Assembly (NCBI GenBank): GCA_032622095.1
Contig: CP136067.1
Coordinates: 133,613,990-133,677,989, forward strand
DNA from: Siphonodentalium dalli
Lineage: Eukaryota; Mollusca; Scaphopoda; Gadilida; Siphonodentaliidae
DNA length: 64,000 nucleotides
Direction of reading: 5' to 3'
Shown: positions 49,801 to 59,195 of the stretch, one piece after another
How positions within the stretch are numbered: the first letter of the stretch is position 1
Layout of the letters: every line of letters begins with the position of its first letter
Made by a program: the position numbers and the translations under genes
Notes under the pieces: model-generated
The model's input: the letters and a program-made list of their open reading frames with translations, nothing else
Told to the model about the DNA's origin: nothing
Database searches by the model: none

Positions 49801-52800
49801 TTAATTAATTACCCATGAGAAATGCCATAATTGTCAGCAACGCAAAGCAAAATCGCTCACAAATTCGCTTAAATCGTGAAATTTCGAGTTGGGACCTTCA
49901 CCTACAGTGAAGTACATTATTAAGGAACAGATAATAACTAATAAATATATTCCCCAAGTTATTTGTTTGACTTTATAAGGTTCCCTGTCTGAACTTAAAA
50001 AAGTTTCAAGGTTTTGTAATGGTGAGATATGATCTCTGCGGGCGTTAGACAGAGTAGAGATTCATGGCATGATCTAAGTAGAATCTTGATATGGATAAAG
50101 ATGCATAATCTGAATTAACGCTCCCAAATTATTTCTTTGGCTTCGGGGTTAAAAAATATTTGATTTGAATTGAGGAACCCACCCATCAAAGCTCAAAGTA
50201 ATCAGATATCGATTTTTGAAATTTGTTATTTCCCGAGATAAATAATTTTTGATGGGCTGGCAAATATTACTCAAGGCGACGGTCTCGGACCAAATTGCGG
50301 ATGAAGATGGATAACTCTAAAATCAAGTGGCTGTGGGTGTTAGATATTTAACAATCCGGCCAAATTTCGTTAAACAAAATGTTGATAAATAACACGTGTT
50401 GGGAAATTTAATACCATAGTCGACTGTTGTTAGCAATTTTTGAGCAATTAATCGATTCTGATAACTGAAGCGGCATTTCAAAAAATATTGTTGCTGTTGT
50501 TGGAATCTGATGAAGACATTGAGGTTGTAAATTATTGATTTTTAAATACATTTTTCAGTTGTAAATTTGATATTAAATAAATTTTCATTTGTGACATGAG
50601 TATTGATATAGGTAAATGAAGCCATTGATGATGTAAATATTTCATTTTTTTCTGGCATGTGACTTGTGAGGAGTTGAATGAATTGAGGCGTAATGTGACA
50701 TTTAATAAATTTTTCAACTGTGGCATGTGGAATATAAAGCCATTAATGTGATATATTTGACATTTGATACATTTTTGCTCCTGACATTTTTTAAGTATCG
50801 CACTTTTATATCTTGTAAATTTTACACTCAAAATCATTTTCAGTTGTGACAGATGACGAGGTGAATGAAGCGATTGACGTTGGCGCTAAGCTGTGTCTTC
50901 CATGTCCTCTAGACAATAGTCGGGTGACGAATGGAGATGACGATGATTCAAAGGCAGATGATAATGCTGCAGGCACTGACCAACCATCACTCAGCTGGGA
51001 GGAAACAAAGTAAGTCATTCCTACTCGGGCCACTAAAAATTGAAATAATAATATTATTAATATTAATAAATAAATAATAAAATAAAAAACCTGTGTTCTC
51101 AGGCAATTATATATGGAAAAATTAATGAAGGAGGGAGGCTTTTATTTTTCAAGAATTCTTGGAATTAATGGACGCATGGGTAATTTTATCCTAAAATTGA
51201 ACACACTCCATCTATTTTACATGTAATTGCTGATGATAGTTTTTTTTAGAGACTTTGATAAAATTTATGATTTTTCACATTTACCATTTTACGAGTGTCT
51301 TCTGTCCCTTTAATAAAGGTATCTTAATTTACAGTAAAATCAGAGAAGAACTTGGGTTGAAGCCTTTACCTCCAGAGAAAGTGTTACCAACAAGGCCTCC
51401 ATCAGAACATAACAAACACACAGTATGTATTTCATGATGGGAGCTGCGCTGGTGCAGCATTAACCCTTTGGCAGGTAGAACGACATATTTGTCATTTTAA
51501 AGTTGGCGGGAGGAATGACATTTATCGACGTATATTTCATTTTACAGTTGGCAGGTGGAACGACATTTATTGACATATATGTCATTTACGGTAGTTTTAG
51601 GGTTGTATTATGTTACCATGTCATAACTTCAAAAACTCATCTCCTAAAATAAAACTTGATATTCGGTATATGAGACTTGCTGAACAATGTCTTGATCCAG
51701 ATTGAAAACCGGGCCAGTCCGCGTACATTGAGCGGAGTTATGGCCCTCAATTAGTTCTTAGTTTGTAAATTTTGATCGCATTAACGTGATAACTTGAACA
51801 ATTATCAAATGTTTTGTTGATAATCAGTATACGAGATTTGCAATTCTCAACAATGTCTTGATCGAGTTGGAAAACTTGCCAGATCCCCATATTTTCGGCG
51901 AAGTTACGGTCCTTAATAATTCATTTATGTGATTATCAGACTTCCTGACCAGTGTTGTGCATAAAAGCCAGTTACGATTAATGCATTTTCAATCCACATC
52001 CATGTTTCGCATAGTTAAAGCAAATTGACCCCGCAAATTCTATATATGGCCATTTAAAATAATACCTGGGAGGGAGGCATTTTTTTCTCTAAGAATTTGA
52101 GAAATTAATGTATGTATAGGTAATTTTATGGTAAAAAATTCAACAATTTTCCAAGCAATGTATGGAATCTATTGTCTAATGCTTTTTAATCATTATGTCT
52201 TCAACAAAAACCTACTAAATTTCAAATTGTGGATAAATTGGAGAATGAATTTTGAACTCTTGGAAATTTCTGTATGAATTGGCAAATATTTTTTTTGATG
52301 AGGCTCCCTTTTGGGTGACGAGGGAGGTGCTACAGTATTTTTATTTATTTAATGATTCATTTGATTAGTTTTACATGTATATGTTAGGGGTGCCACGATT
52401 AATCGTATAATCGATGAACCGTTGATAAAGCCGATAATCGATTACCATTTCCGTCGTCGATTAATCTGCGTTATTTATTTCGGACGTTGGAAAATGCCGG
52501 TTATTGTTGAATACCCTGATTGTTTTTCACAGTTTAATATACAACCGAGGGGTTAACAACATTTGATCATGTATCAAAGAGATTCTGACAACTTGAGTAC
52601 TACTAGTATATGTTGCAAACAGCCGGCAGTTCATTTGATGACATGGTTACTCTTCGAGTCATTGTATATTCTTCAAATTGCATGGCGCCATGATGGCGGC
52701 ACTGCAGCTTTGAACTTATGCCGACATCGTTGTATATTTCTACAAGAAAGGCGGCACTACGTCTTTGAAATGGACTGACTGTCAGTGAACTGAATGCCCT

Positions 52801-54834
52801 CGCCCTTGAATCTCATTGGACCAAAGGGGAGTTGATTGACATTCTCTCGATATCAGGGAACCTACGGCATTTTAATCAGCGATATTCTCGGCGGTGTCAT
52901 TTGCAGCAAGTATACTTTGTTTGTATAAGTATACTTAGATGTTACTAGTACAGGCTATCACTTATAGTGTGGTGACTGCTAAATGAAATTAACTATTACC
53001 CTATACTTATTATTTTTAGTCCTGAAATTTGCGGGCAGGGGCCCACCTTTGTAATTGTTATCCATGCTCTGGAAGTTCGCTGAAACTTATAGTTTCCGTA
53101 ACATTAGATTCCTTTTTTTTTAGGAACCACCGTCGGTCCGTCGTGCATTCCTACGTTTATATTGCTTGTATGTTTGGCTGTTAAATTAATCGCTACGTTC
53201 GTTCCAATGAACTCACAAATATTATAACCATGACATTGCCTGAACTGTGCTTGTATTGAACACATTGTGCTCATTAGTCATTACCGGTGGTTTATGATGC
53301 ACTTTATTAACACAAAAATTACATCAGCCGAAGCCTCAAACAAGCAGCGAAAGCAGTTAACCAGCATCCAGCCAATATGGCAATAGGCCATATTACGGAA
53401 TACTTCTACTGATGTTATTATTATTATGTACGATTAATCGATTATAGTCGATTATTGACGACCGATTATCGATTATCAAAATAAATAATCGTGGCACCTC
53501 TAGTATATGTGATTTTTATATATTGCAGGGAGTGTAATTTCATGTCTGACATAAGTTCTAATTAAATTAGACTTTTGAATAAGCTGTGCATTACAGAGTC
53601 TGAAGAAAATAGCTGGGATTTCAAATCTCTTCTGTATGATGCCACATCACACAGATGGTTTTATGATTGACAGAATGATGCTTTTTAGTGTTTTAGTAAT
53701 TGTCGTAATCTACAAATTTGCAAACACTGTTTGTGAAATTAGTGACCAGATGTGACAGGAAATTTATTACGCTATTCAGCGAGAAACTGGGGAGTCGCAG
53801 AATTCTGACAATCGCATGATTGGCTTCATCATTTTACTGTTAAGTTTTGTGATTGGCTGATACTGACGTAATGCTTCTTGGTGGTAATGGAAATCCCAGC
53901 TAATTTCATTAGACTCTGTAACACAGAGCTTGTTCAAGAGTCTAAATTTAATTAGAACTGGTCAGACATACATGTATATCTTTTAAGAATTGGAAGCACA
54001 GTATGCTGTTGTATATAATGGTAGTTTTATATTGTAGCTTGGTGGTCCTATAGTCAGAGTGTCCGGCTTGTAGTGGCTGTCAAGACACCAATATGAGTTT
54101 GACACTCGCTGGTGGACTGCTGAGTTTTATATCAGTGGCTAGGTTTTGAGTTATTAGCGGAGTGTGATTGTACAGTTATATGGCATTCAACTCTTGGGGC
54201 CCAGAAAAACGTCGTCAAATGGACGGTCTCGGACAAAATTGCGGATAAAGGTGGATAACTCTAATATCAAGTGGTATTAATATGGCAAAATTTCATGATA
54301 CTCAAGTGATAATACGGCCATATTTCATTGAACAAAATGTTGATAAATAACACGTTTTTGGGAAATTTGATACCATAGTTGACAGTGGTTAGCATTATTT
54401 TGTTGCAATTAATCAATTCTGATAACTAAAGAATAAATGCTGTTGTTGTTGTATCTTGATGATATGGGGACCTTCTGATTGGATTGAGTACCTTTAAGGG
54501 AGTACCCAGTCTGGTGTCAATAGATCTTGTCAGCATGCTAACCTTGATGTGCATCAATTTGTGGCAGCTGGAATGGCTTCCTCATTGAAGTGACAAGTTG
54601 TGTCATGTGACCTATGACCGAGGAAATAATGTTTACATTGATAAAAATTAATTGTGGAATGTGTTATATCAATCAAAAGATTATTATTTCCTATATCTAT
54701 TCCAGGGATCAAATGTTCTACAAGCTACTCTCTATCTCATTAAGGAACTGGACAAAGATAGTCTCGACATTATCAAAGTCCTAGTTGACAAACGGCTCGA
54801 ATCTCTGAATGTAGAAAGCACGTTGCTCACCTGA
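40724..54834 (+). CDS. CFAP410: Cilia- and flagella-associated protein 410 (C21orf2/LRRC76), six coding exons
   Basis: CFAP410 is a small leucine-rich-repeat protein of the basal body and ciliary base; in vertebrates it partners the kinase NEK1. Six exons (40724-40815, 44805-44870, 46146-46369, 50844-51009, 51335-51422, 54706-54834) join in phase to 765 nt, 254 residues plus stop. The human protein is 256 as I recall it. Residues 20-31 end in VRKLNCW, as in human. LRRs cover about 32-105, followed by the cap with RVLWLADNPC and YRMTVLKALP then KLDN (about 95-127), the most conserved block. Acidic residues (DDDD, about 150) mark a low-complexity linker. The C-terminal helix NVLQATLYLIKELD (from about 215) matches the human C-terminal domain. 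All introns are GT-AG. No missing key residue or frame break is seen. Upstream, gtgacgtaa at about 40580 is a CRE-like site; I found no convincing RFX X-box. Exon choice rests on family conservation and exact phase, without transcript evidence. Confidence 0.95.
41179..41610. mobile_element. MITE with cccagatagcatg termini (intron 1)
   Basis: A 432-bp element, cccagatagcatgacgacgt to tatgctatctggg, rich in ttgggccaacgttgg palindromes. The superfamily is not assigned because the flanks give no clear duplication. Its frames (41217-41522 + and 41354-41560 -) come from the palindromes. Confidence 0.7.
41640..41745. repeat. Palindromic ctagtcgactag relic
   Basis: Inverted gattaatcgactagtcg and gctagtcgactagtcggg look like the subterminal part of a small hAT-like element. 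A related gctagactagtcgaaaat block lies at 41061. No full boundaries. Confidence 0.4.
41801..43173. mobile_element. hAT-type non-autonomous element with 8-bp target duplication
   Basis: 1373 bp. Starts TAGTGATACATG and ends GTTACATCACTA, flanked by exact 8-bp CAGTTAAC at 41793-41800 and 43174-43181. Both ends carry ccgataatcggtatcgg-type subterminal repeats. The inside has tttataaatag near 42485 (promoter-like) but no transposase frame. Confidence 0.85.
43600..44190. repeat. ~175-bp degenerate repeats (caccaaacttcatatg type)
   Basis: Units near 43650, 43835 and 44010 share cacatccctcatcc, accaaacttcatatggatct, tgacctctagatgggagc and ttgttgaaaaacatg. A c-run lies at 43591-43609. Noncoding. 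Confidence 0.6.
44345..44690. repeat. Palindrome-rich element with ccgcgg motifs
   Basis: Inverted aactgcggtgcagttagc and gctcaactgcagttaca, with many ggccgcgg-like motifs in between and ggacaaaacaa / ttgtgttgtcc at the edges, suggest a degenerate MITE. Boundaries uncertain. Confidence 0.4.
44805..44870 (+). CDS. CFAP410: CFAP410 exon 2
   Basis: 66 nt between atatttttcag and gtaagt. Completes the Trp codon and encodes SSDLVDISIVRKLTNLEV, the first leucine-rich repeat. Phase 2 on both sides, so it could be skipped without a frame change. Confidence 0.93.
44880..45505. repeat. ~34-bp minisatellite in CFAP410 intron 2
   Basis: About 17-18 units of the type acacatacacacaggagcgg followed by atagctttaa. 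Variants have tttaggtcacacatgag in place of the spacer. It starts ten bases after the exon 2 donor. Confidence 0.85.
45815..46078 (+). repeat. Retroposon 3' end (relative of 25340-25815)
   Basis: Shares the AT-rich lead, ttgaactcctagctccatta, caccgtaccaaatttgattg, gaacagactgacagatg and cctacacttttatatatg in the same order as the 25.3-25.8 kb copy. Ends about 65 bp before CFAP410 exon 3. Confidence 0.6.
46146..46369 (+). CDS. CFAP410: CFAP410 exon 3 (LRR core)
   Basis: 224 nt from ctcttctcag to CAG|gtcagt. Encodes LRR2, LRR3 and the cap (NLQELYIRKNCIEDI, LRVLWLADNPC, YRMTVLKALPNLHKLDN). It is the strongest family match in the window. Antisense LINE sequence starts only about ten bases into the following intron. 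Confidence 0.96.
46379..47540 (-). pseudogene. LINE ORF2 remnant: AP endonuclease and linker, no RT
   Basis: The endonuclease domain is readable in one frame from about 47.5 kb: VAYSNVDSLLNKRDEL, SPDV-LLLTEITPKN, GRGVAIYV, IYRSPSN, MLVCGDFN, and LGKSDHHMLLFDF with the catalytic SDH. The frame changes near 46.75 kb. The linker then continues (WLRLKERLLEASNKHIP, KKKSDPK-type AESIKSDPKTFWTF) and stops at the deletion edge. All of the reverse transcriptase is missing. Confidence 0.8.
47543..48460 (-). CDS. LINE ORF1: PHD-like finger, coiled coil, RRM-like domain
   Basis: Intact 305-residue frame. A Cys-rich finger (C22, C25, C33, C38, C41, C46, C49, with W44) resembles the PHD-type finger of CR1-clade ORF1 proteins. 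Residues about 88-165 are charged and heptad-like. The C-terminal third (LCMFNVPES, FRLGPRPKGERKKFRPIKV, RDLTPEQR) matches the RNA-binding module of LINE ORF1 proteins. Likely an RNA chaperone of the retrotransposon; no host role is suggested. Confidence 0.8.
   Translation of the reverse strand: MASMLRTTGRRSQKKGKETWECLYCEKKFTEECKGMPCESCEGWVCLPCAKIPEEDYDVLNKHATGKTDTTAGIRWLCRLDEQSLPTLKQISGTLTTMNNNNNERFEKLEEQVKQVESSIGDKVEAATADIKAEMKKEIFEEIEARENEKEERKRREHNLCMFNVPESVSNDPKEIKQHDSTILQHIYDKLVPEEQRSGNLIIKNVFRLGPRPKGERKKFRPIKVTLESSTQLKQLLSNAHKIPSLTDKDFEELVIARDLTPEQRDQRKTLQAELKEKNRNGKEYQIRGGKVTKIKEGEKKTPSE
48648..49367 (-). pseudogene. LINE ORF: SGNH-esterase-like, one in-frame stop
   Basis: A 240-codon frame in one phase, broken by a TAA at about 49158-49160. 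The N-terminal ILASDSKGRYIKEQ looks like the SGNH serine block, FPGKTTREI follows, and the C-terminal DSVHPDKTLAAVWMKRI fits the Asp-x-x-His block. The spacing (about 220 residues) suits a single SGNH domain. In CR1-like LINEs an esterase often sits in ORF1; here it is a separate frame in front. Confidence 0.6.
49556..50060. mobile_element. MITE with ~115-bp inverted repeats, copy 2
   Basis: Relative of 26277-26780. Shares gatcatattccaccagtaca, gacagggaaccttata, gcaacgcaaagcaaaa and aaatttcgagttgggacctt, with the inverse gatatgatctctgcgggcgt at the right. Confidence 0.75.
50115..50540. mobile_element. MITE, ggtactcaatccgatc family, copy lacking ends
   Basis: The interior from caaattatttctttggcttc to ttgttggaatctgatgaag matches the family, but both terminal ggtactc blocks are missing or degraded. 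Confidence 0.65.
50485..50870 (+). repeat. Degenerate tandem blocks resembling CFAP410 exon 4 start
   Basis: Blocks near 50551, 50582, 50645, 50711 and 50836 each pass from ttttcag-like to gtgaca-like to aatgaagccattgatgatg-like sequence. The last is the real acceptor and exon start. Spacing is about 60-65 bp between most. Confidence 0.6.
50844..51009 (+). CDS. CFAP410: CFAP410 exon 4 (acidic linker)
   Basis: 166 nt from cattttcag to AA|gtaagt. Begins VVTDDEVNEAIDVG, aligning with the human AVTEEE segment, then an acidic stretch with DDDD. Its first ~45 nt resemble several degenerate blocks in the intron just upstream. Confidence 0.9.
51335..51422 (+). CDS. CFAP410: CFAP410 exon 5 (linker)
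   Basis: 88 nt from aatttacag to ACA|gtatgt. Encodes KIREELGLKPLPPEKVLPTR, then PPSEHNKHT, a proline-rich linker. Ends in phase 0. Confidence 0.88.
51425..51465. repeat. Short gtgcagcattaa block
   Basis: The string atgatgggagctgcgctggt followed by gcagcattaac matches the lead of the 897-1100 and 40285-40420 repeats. It begins ten bases after the exon 5 donor. Confidence 0.5.
51470..51940. repeat. Two small degenerate tandem repeats in intron 5
   Basis: From 51470, three ~58-bp units with ggcaggtggaacgacattta and atatatgtcatttta. From 51620, two ~165-bp units with ataacttcaaaaactc/ataacttgaacaatta, tatgagacttgctgaacaat and gcggagttatggccct variants. Confidence 0.6.
52385..53502. mobile_element. 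hAT-type non-autonomous element with 8-bp target duplication
   Basis: 1118 bp. Starts TAGGGGTGCCACGATTAATC and ends TCGTGGCACCTCTA, with exact 8-bp GTATATGT at 52377-52384 and 53503-53510. Subterminal cgattaatcg / ataatcgatt repeats are typical of this hAT group. No transposase. Confidence 0.87.
53542..53971. mobile_element. 430-bp MITE with ~85-bp inverted repeats
   Basis: Left arm: atgtctgacataagttctaa, ttaaattagacttttgaata, then agctgggatttc. The same is inverted at about 53888-53971. No target duplication recognised. Confidence 0.75.
54195..54497. mobile_element. MITE, ggtactcaatccgatc family, truncated
   Basis: The interior from cccagaaaaacgtcgtcaaa and the complete right end gattggattgagtaccttta are present. 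The left third is missing. Ends about 210 bp before CFAP410 exon 6. Confidence 0.7.
54706..54834 (+). CDS. CFAP410: CFAP410 exon 6 (C-terminal helix)
   Basis: 129 nt from ctattccag to TGA at 54832-54834. Encodes GSNVLQATLYLIKELDKDSL, then the end of the helix; human has RNVLTAILLLLRELD here. This domain mediates oligomerisation or partner binding in studied homologues. Confidence 0.94.
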   Translation, partial: GSNVLQATLYLIKELDKDSLDIIKVLVDKRLESLNVESTLLT

Positions 54835-55345
54835 TGACATGGACTAGTCATGAATCTAACTTGCCTTCTGTTGCATTTGTGCGCATCAAGGAATGGAGTT
54901 CTCTCCCATAATTTGCTCACACTACATTGATCTCTACAGAGATGCTGATGTTTGTGATTTAGAGTTATCTACCTTAATGTACATGTGTGCACACCAAGAG
55001 AGCAATAGGTTCCACACATTACATTGCAACCTGGGAATGATCTGTGTATGGATGCAAGGTTTTCAGTATGGAGTAGAGTAATCTTTCTTGATGTGCAATT
55101 GTCAATTGTGTACATCAATGAATAAAGTTCTCTCTGATGATTTGCTCTCATTATATTGTAGGGATTCTCATGTTTTATTATGAAGTAGAGTAATCTCACT
55201 TGATGTGTGCTTGTGCAGTTCAAGGATGGAGTTATCTTTCTTGGTTTGCACACATTACATTTGCAAACATGGTGTTATCTGTACAGAGATGAAGTAGAGT
55301 AATCTCTCTTGATGTGTATTTGTTGCATGATATTTAATCATTCCT
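54835..55345 (+). other. CFAP410: CFAP410 3' UTR with ~105-115 bp repeats and poly(A) signal
   Basis: Repeat units begin near 54882, 54985, 55110 and 55212 with atcaaggaatggagttctct variants, followed by tttgctcacactacattg. The canonical AATAAA at 55121-55126 lies inside one unit, where its sisters read aatgga or gatgga. Cleavage position is not known. Confidence 0.6.
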
Positions 55346-55596
55346 GAGATTGCTCAGTTTCTTGTGATAAATGTATATATATATAATATTGAGGATCTGC
55401 TGTTTTTTCTGTATTTACACTAGACCAGATGCTGGCTCTATGACATTCTTCTATGTTCACTGTCATGAGAGACCTGTACAATCTATATGCCATTTTGAAA
55501 ATTACGTCACAGGAGAATTTTTCCCAACTATAAAAGAGCATTGTCATTGCTATTCGATATTTTGGGTTGCCCTCAATCGCTTTCTACAGCAATTAA

Positions 55597-56053
55597 AGGC
55601 CCACTTAATTTTCGACTCACTGATTATTTGTTTTTTATATTGCCTTGATATATGGTTTTAATAACAATCTATGCCATAAAATATGATTAAAATACTATAA
55701 TTCATCACCATCTGAAACGTTTGAAGATGCCCATTAAGAAATAGAAAAAAGGTGAAATTATTGAAAGATTCCCCCATTAGGCTCCCAGAATGCAACATAA
55801 TTCAAACTAAAAATGTATTTTCAATGGAAGGGGAGTAACACTCTCTTTAAGATATAGAGTTATTCCCCCTCCATTGAAAATAATACACCTTGCACCACAA
55901 AATTGATGAAACTTAAGCACAAAAACATCATGTTCACAGTTTATAACACTGGATAAGTTGATAATACAATGTGGAGCTTCCTCTTTCAAATGGTATATAA
56001 TATGGCATATATTTTATATATGTGATCTGGGGGTTTGAAAATTAAGTGGGCCT
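55597..56053. mobile_element. piggyBac-type MITE with TTAA ends
   Basis: Starts aggcccacttaattttc and ends gaaaattaagtgggcct, bounded by TTAA at 55593-55596 and 56054-56057. Inside is a second inverted pair around aatggaaggggagtaac / gttattccccctccatt. No transposase. Confidence 0.7.
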
Positions 56054-56384
56054 TTAACCACTAGTGAAATACCCCAGAAATGAACATAGATATCTTTTCA
56101 ATGTAGCTTTCTGTATCCCTACTAGTATTTATTGTTGTTTTGCAAAATGGAGCGCACAGGCAATTAAAGTTACATCATTTACAGTCACTTTTAAGCTGAA
56201 CTTTTCCCGTTTGGAAATTATTACATCACGATGCGTACTAAAAATAGCCAGGCATTATTTTGTTGGTGACGTAATAATGGTTGATGGTTTGTACTGGCCT
56301 CTCTTGATGGCATGTAGCCTCATAGAGCCAGTGTCTAGTCAATATTTACACTACATATATACAAAAGGTAAATGGCATGTTGTG

Positions 56385-56470
56385 ATATGGCTTGGCAGTT
56401 CAGCGACGTTAAACACTAATCAAACAAACGGGTAATGGCAGTTTAACAAACAAACAAATAAAAAACAAAC
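56385..56470 (+). repeat. SINE tail (cagcgacgttaaacac)
   Basis: The order gtgatatggcttggcagttc, agcgacgttaaacactaatc, then a caaacaaac repeat is the 3' end shape of a SINE family I know from molluscs. The 5' tRNA-like head could not be identified. Confidence 0.5.
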
Positions 56471-56717
56471 AATGTTTAATATTAAGTATTTCCCATTTCT
56501 CAGGCGTATATATTTTGAAAATCATGCGCACATGTTTGTATTTTATTAGTAATTTTGAGACACATGCCAATGAAGCATTCCAATTCATCCATAAGTATAA
56601 CACTGTTTTTCATTTTGCGTAACAAGACTTTTACAGTAATTCCCTATATAATAGACTCCTCAGCCTTGTTGCCATTCATCGGAAATCTCTCACTGTGGCC
56701 TAATGGGAAACAAGTCT

Positions 56718-57122
56718 GAGTTTAGTGCGCTTGTCATTTGTAGAATAAGGTCCCCAGAGGGTGAATTTAGTGACGCTATCCCACATAGGCTTAGGCCTCA
56801 TCTTCTCTGGAAAGTTTCTGTATTATCAAAATTCTGTAGAAACTTCTTCACATAGATTCTATTTCTTTTTTAGATTAGTTTTTCTATATCCCAAAATTGG
56901 CAGATGACACATTGCATAATCGACGTTCCCAATGGGTGTACATCACAATATTCACTATTAGAGAACTTCTCCCTTAGCAGATGAGGCCATGCAGAATGTG
57001 GTCCCCAGAGGGTGAATTTGGTGATGCTATCCCACGTATGCTATCCCACTACGTGGGATAACGTCACTAAATTCGCCCTCTGGGGGACATCATTCTGCAA
57101 ATGACAGGCACACTAAACTCAC
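56718..57122. mobile_element. ~405-bp MITE in copy A (gagtttagtgcgcttgtc ends)
   Basis: Starts gagtttagtgcgcttgtcat and ends with the inverse, atgacaggcacactaaactc. Carries inverted ggtccccagagggtgaattt blocks shared with the hairpin at 5990-6157. Its duplicate lies at 58205-58609. Confidence 0.7.
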
Positions 57123-57753
57123 GCGAAACTGTTCATTGTATATTACTTTATACCTATGGCTTAACCCTTCCTTTACTAAATGTATTCTCTCGTTCAGATA
57201 TAAAAATGTACATTGGATTGGTTTATTATTCATTGGAGGGATCTTAAAAATATATGAGCAGACAAAAGCCTGATGAAAAATTAATAAAATGGTAGGAAAT
57301 GTTTAGATAATAAGTATAGCCTATGGTCGTTTGTTGACCTTATTATCTGAACATTTCCTAGGGAACTACTTGCCAAAGAGTATTTAGTATAGAAAGGGTT
57401 AAAAGATGTATTGCATGGGTCTCAGGGCTTTCTGTATTGTCTTGGTATTTACAAAGAAAAGGAATTCATAGCTAAATTCGATAGATATCAGTATTATTAT
57501 TGTAAAAAATTTGGCAGATTTAGGGACCATTTTTTTTTTTGATTCTTGTGCTTGGAAACAGGGCTTGAAACACTTTTCTGCAAAGATGTGGAAGAAGAAT
57601 CCTGTATTTATTGTTTGTAACCCTTTCTTTACTGGATGGAATCTCCCATCAGTTATAAAAGTATATGGAATGGTTTATTTTTAGTTTGGAGGGGTTTTCA
57701 GGATATATGAGCAGACGACAAATATGAAAACATATAATACAAGTTTACATTAA

Positions 57754-58134
57754 CCCTTTACCCAACAGAAGGGCCCTGTGCCAATGCATTCTCTTATATA
57801 TGCGAGTCGACCATAGGTCGCCTCGCATATATAAGAGAATGCATTGGCTTAACACATTAAAAATTATAAAATTGTTAAAGAATGTAAGAAAAAATGGTAA
57901 AAAGTGTTAAAAAAAGATTTTTTTTAGGCCAATGCATTCTCTTATATATGCGAGGCGACCTATGGTCGACTCGCATATATAAGAGAATGCATTGGCACAG
58001 GGCTAACTGTAACTATCACAATGTGGTCAAGGAGCCGGTTCCAATGATATCCATATTTGTATGGTTCTATTGAGACAGACCGAAGATATTTTAGGCTGTT
58101 GAAGCTTTATTTGGCCGGTTTGTTGGGTAAAGGG
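57754..58134. mobile_element. piggyBac-type MITE, TTAA target duplication
   Basis: 381 bp. Starts CCCTTTACCCAACA and ends TGTTGGGTAAAGGG, with TTAA at 57750-57753 and 58135-58138. The empty site is visible in copy B near 59452 (tacaataatcc, one base different from the expected). Inside are two hairpins of the ccaatgcattctcttatata family. Confidence 0.88.
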
Positions 58135-58204
58135 TTAATCCTAATCATTGGAGGGAAATGTTCACATAATAAGTTCAACAAAATGGTCTATGGGTAACAA
58201 GTCT

Positions 58205-58609
58205 GAGTTTAGTGCGCTTGTCATTTGTAGAATGAGGTCCCCAGAGGGTGAATTTAGTGACGCTATCCCACATAGGCTTAGGCCTCATCTTCTCTGGAAA
58301 GTTTCTGTATTATCAAAATTCTGTAGAAACTTCTTCACATAGATTCTATTTCTTTTTTAGATTAGTTTTTCTATATCCCAAAATTGGCAGATGACACATT
58401 GCATAATCGACGTTCCCAATGGGTGTACATCACAATATTCACTATTTGAGAACTTCTCCCTTAGCAGATGAGGCCATGCAGAATGTGGTCCCCAGAGGGT
58501 GAATTTGGTGATGCTATCCCACGTATGCTATCCCACTACGTGGGATAACGTCACTAAATTCGCCCTCTGGGGGACATCATTCTGCAAATGACAGGCACAC
58601 TAAACTCAC
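58205..58609. mobile_element. ~405-bp MITE in copy B
   Basis: Duplicate of 56718-57122 with a handful of substitutions, for example gaatgaggtcc against gaataaggtcc. Confidence 0.7.
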
Positions 58610-59195
58610 GCGAAACTGTTCATTGTATATTACTTTATACCTATGGCTTAACCCTTCCTTTACTAAATGTATTCTCTCGTTCAGATATAAAAATGTACAT
58701 TGGATTGGTTTATTATTCATTGGAGGGATCTTAAAAATATATGAGCAGACAAAAGCCTGATGAAAAATTAATAAAATGGTAGGAAATGTTTAGATAATAA
58801 GTATAACCTATGGTCGTTTGTTGACCTTATTATCTGAACATTTCCTAGGGAACTACTTGCCAAAGAGTATTTAGTATAGAAAGGGTTAAAAGATGTATTG
58901 CATGGGTCTCAGGGCTTTCTGTATTGTCTTGGTATTTACAAAGAAAAGGAATTCATAGCTAAATTCGATAGATATCAGTATTATTATTGTAAAAATTTTG
59001 GCAGATTTAGGGACCATTTTTTTGTTTTGATTCTTGTGCTTGGAAACAGGGCTTGAAACACTTTTCTGCAAAGATGTGGAAGAAGAATCCGGTATTTATT
59101 GTTTGTAACCCTTTCTTTACTGGATGGAATCTCCCATCAGTTATAAAAGTATATGGAATGGTTTATTTTTAGTTTGGAGGGGTTTTCAGGATATA

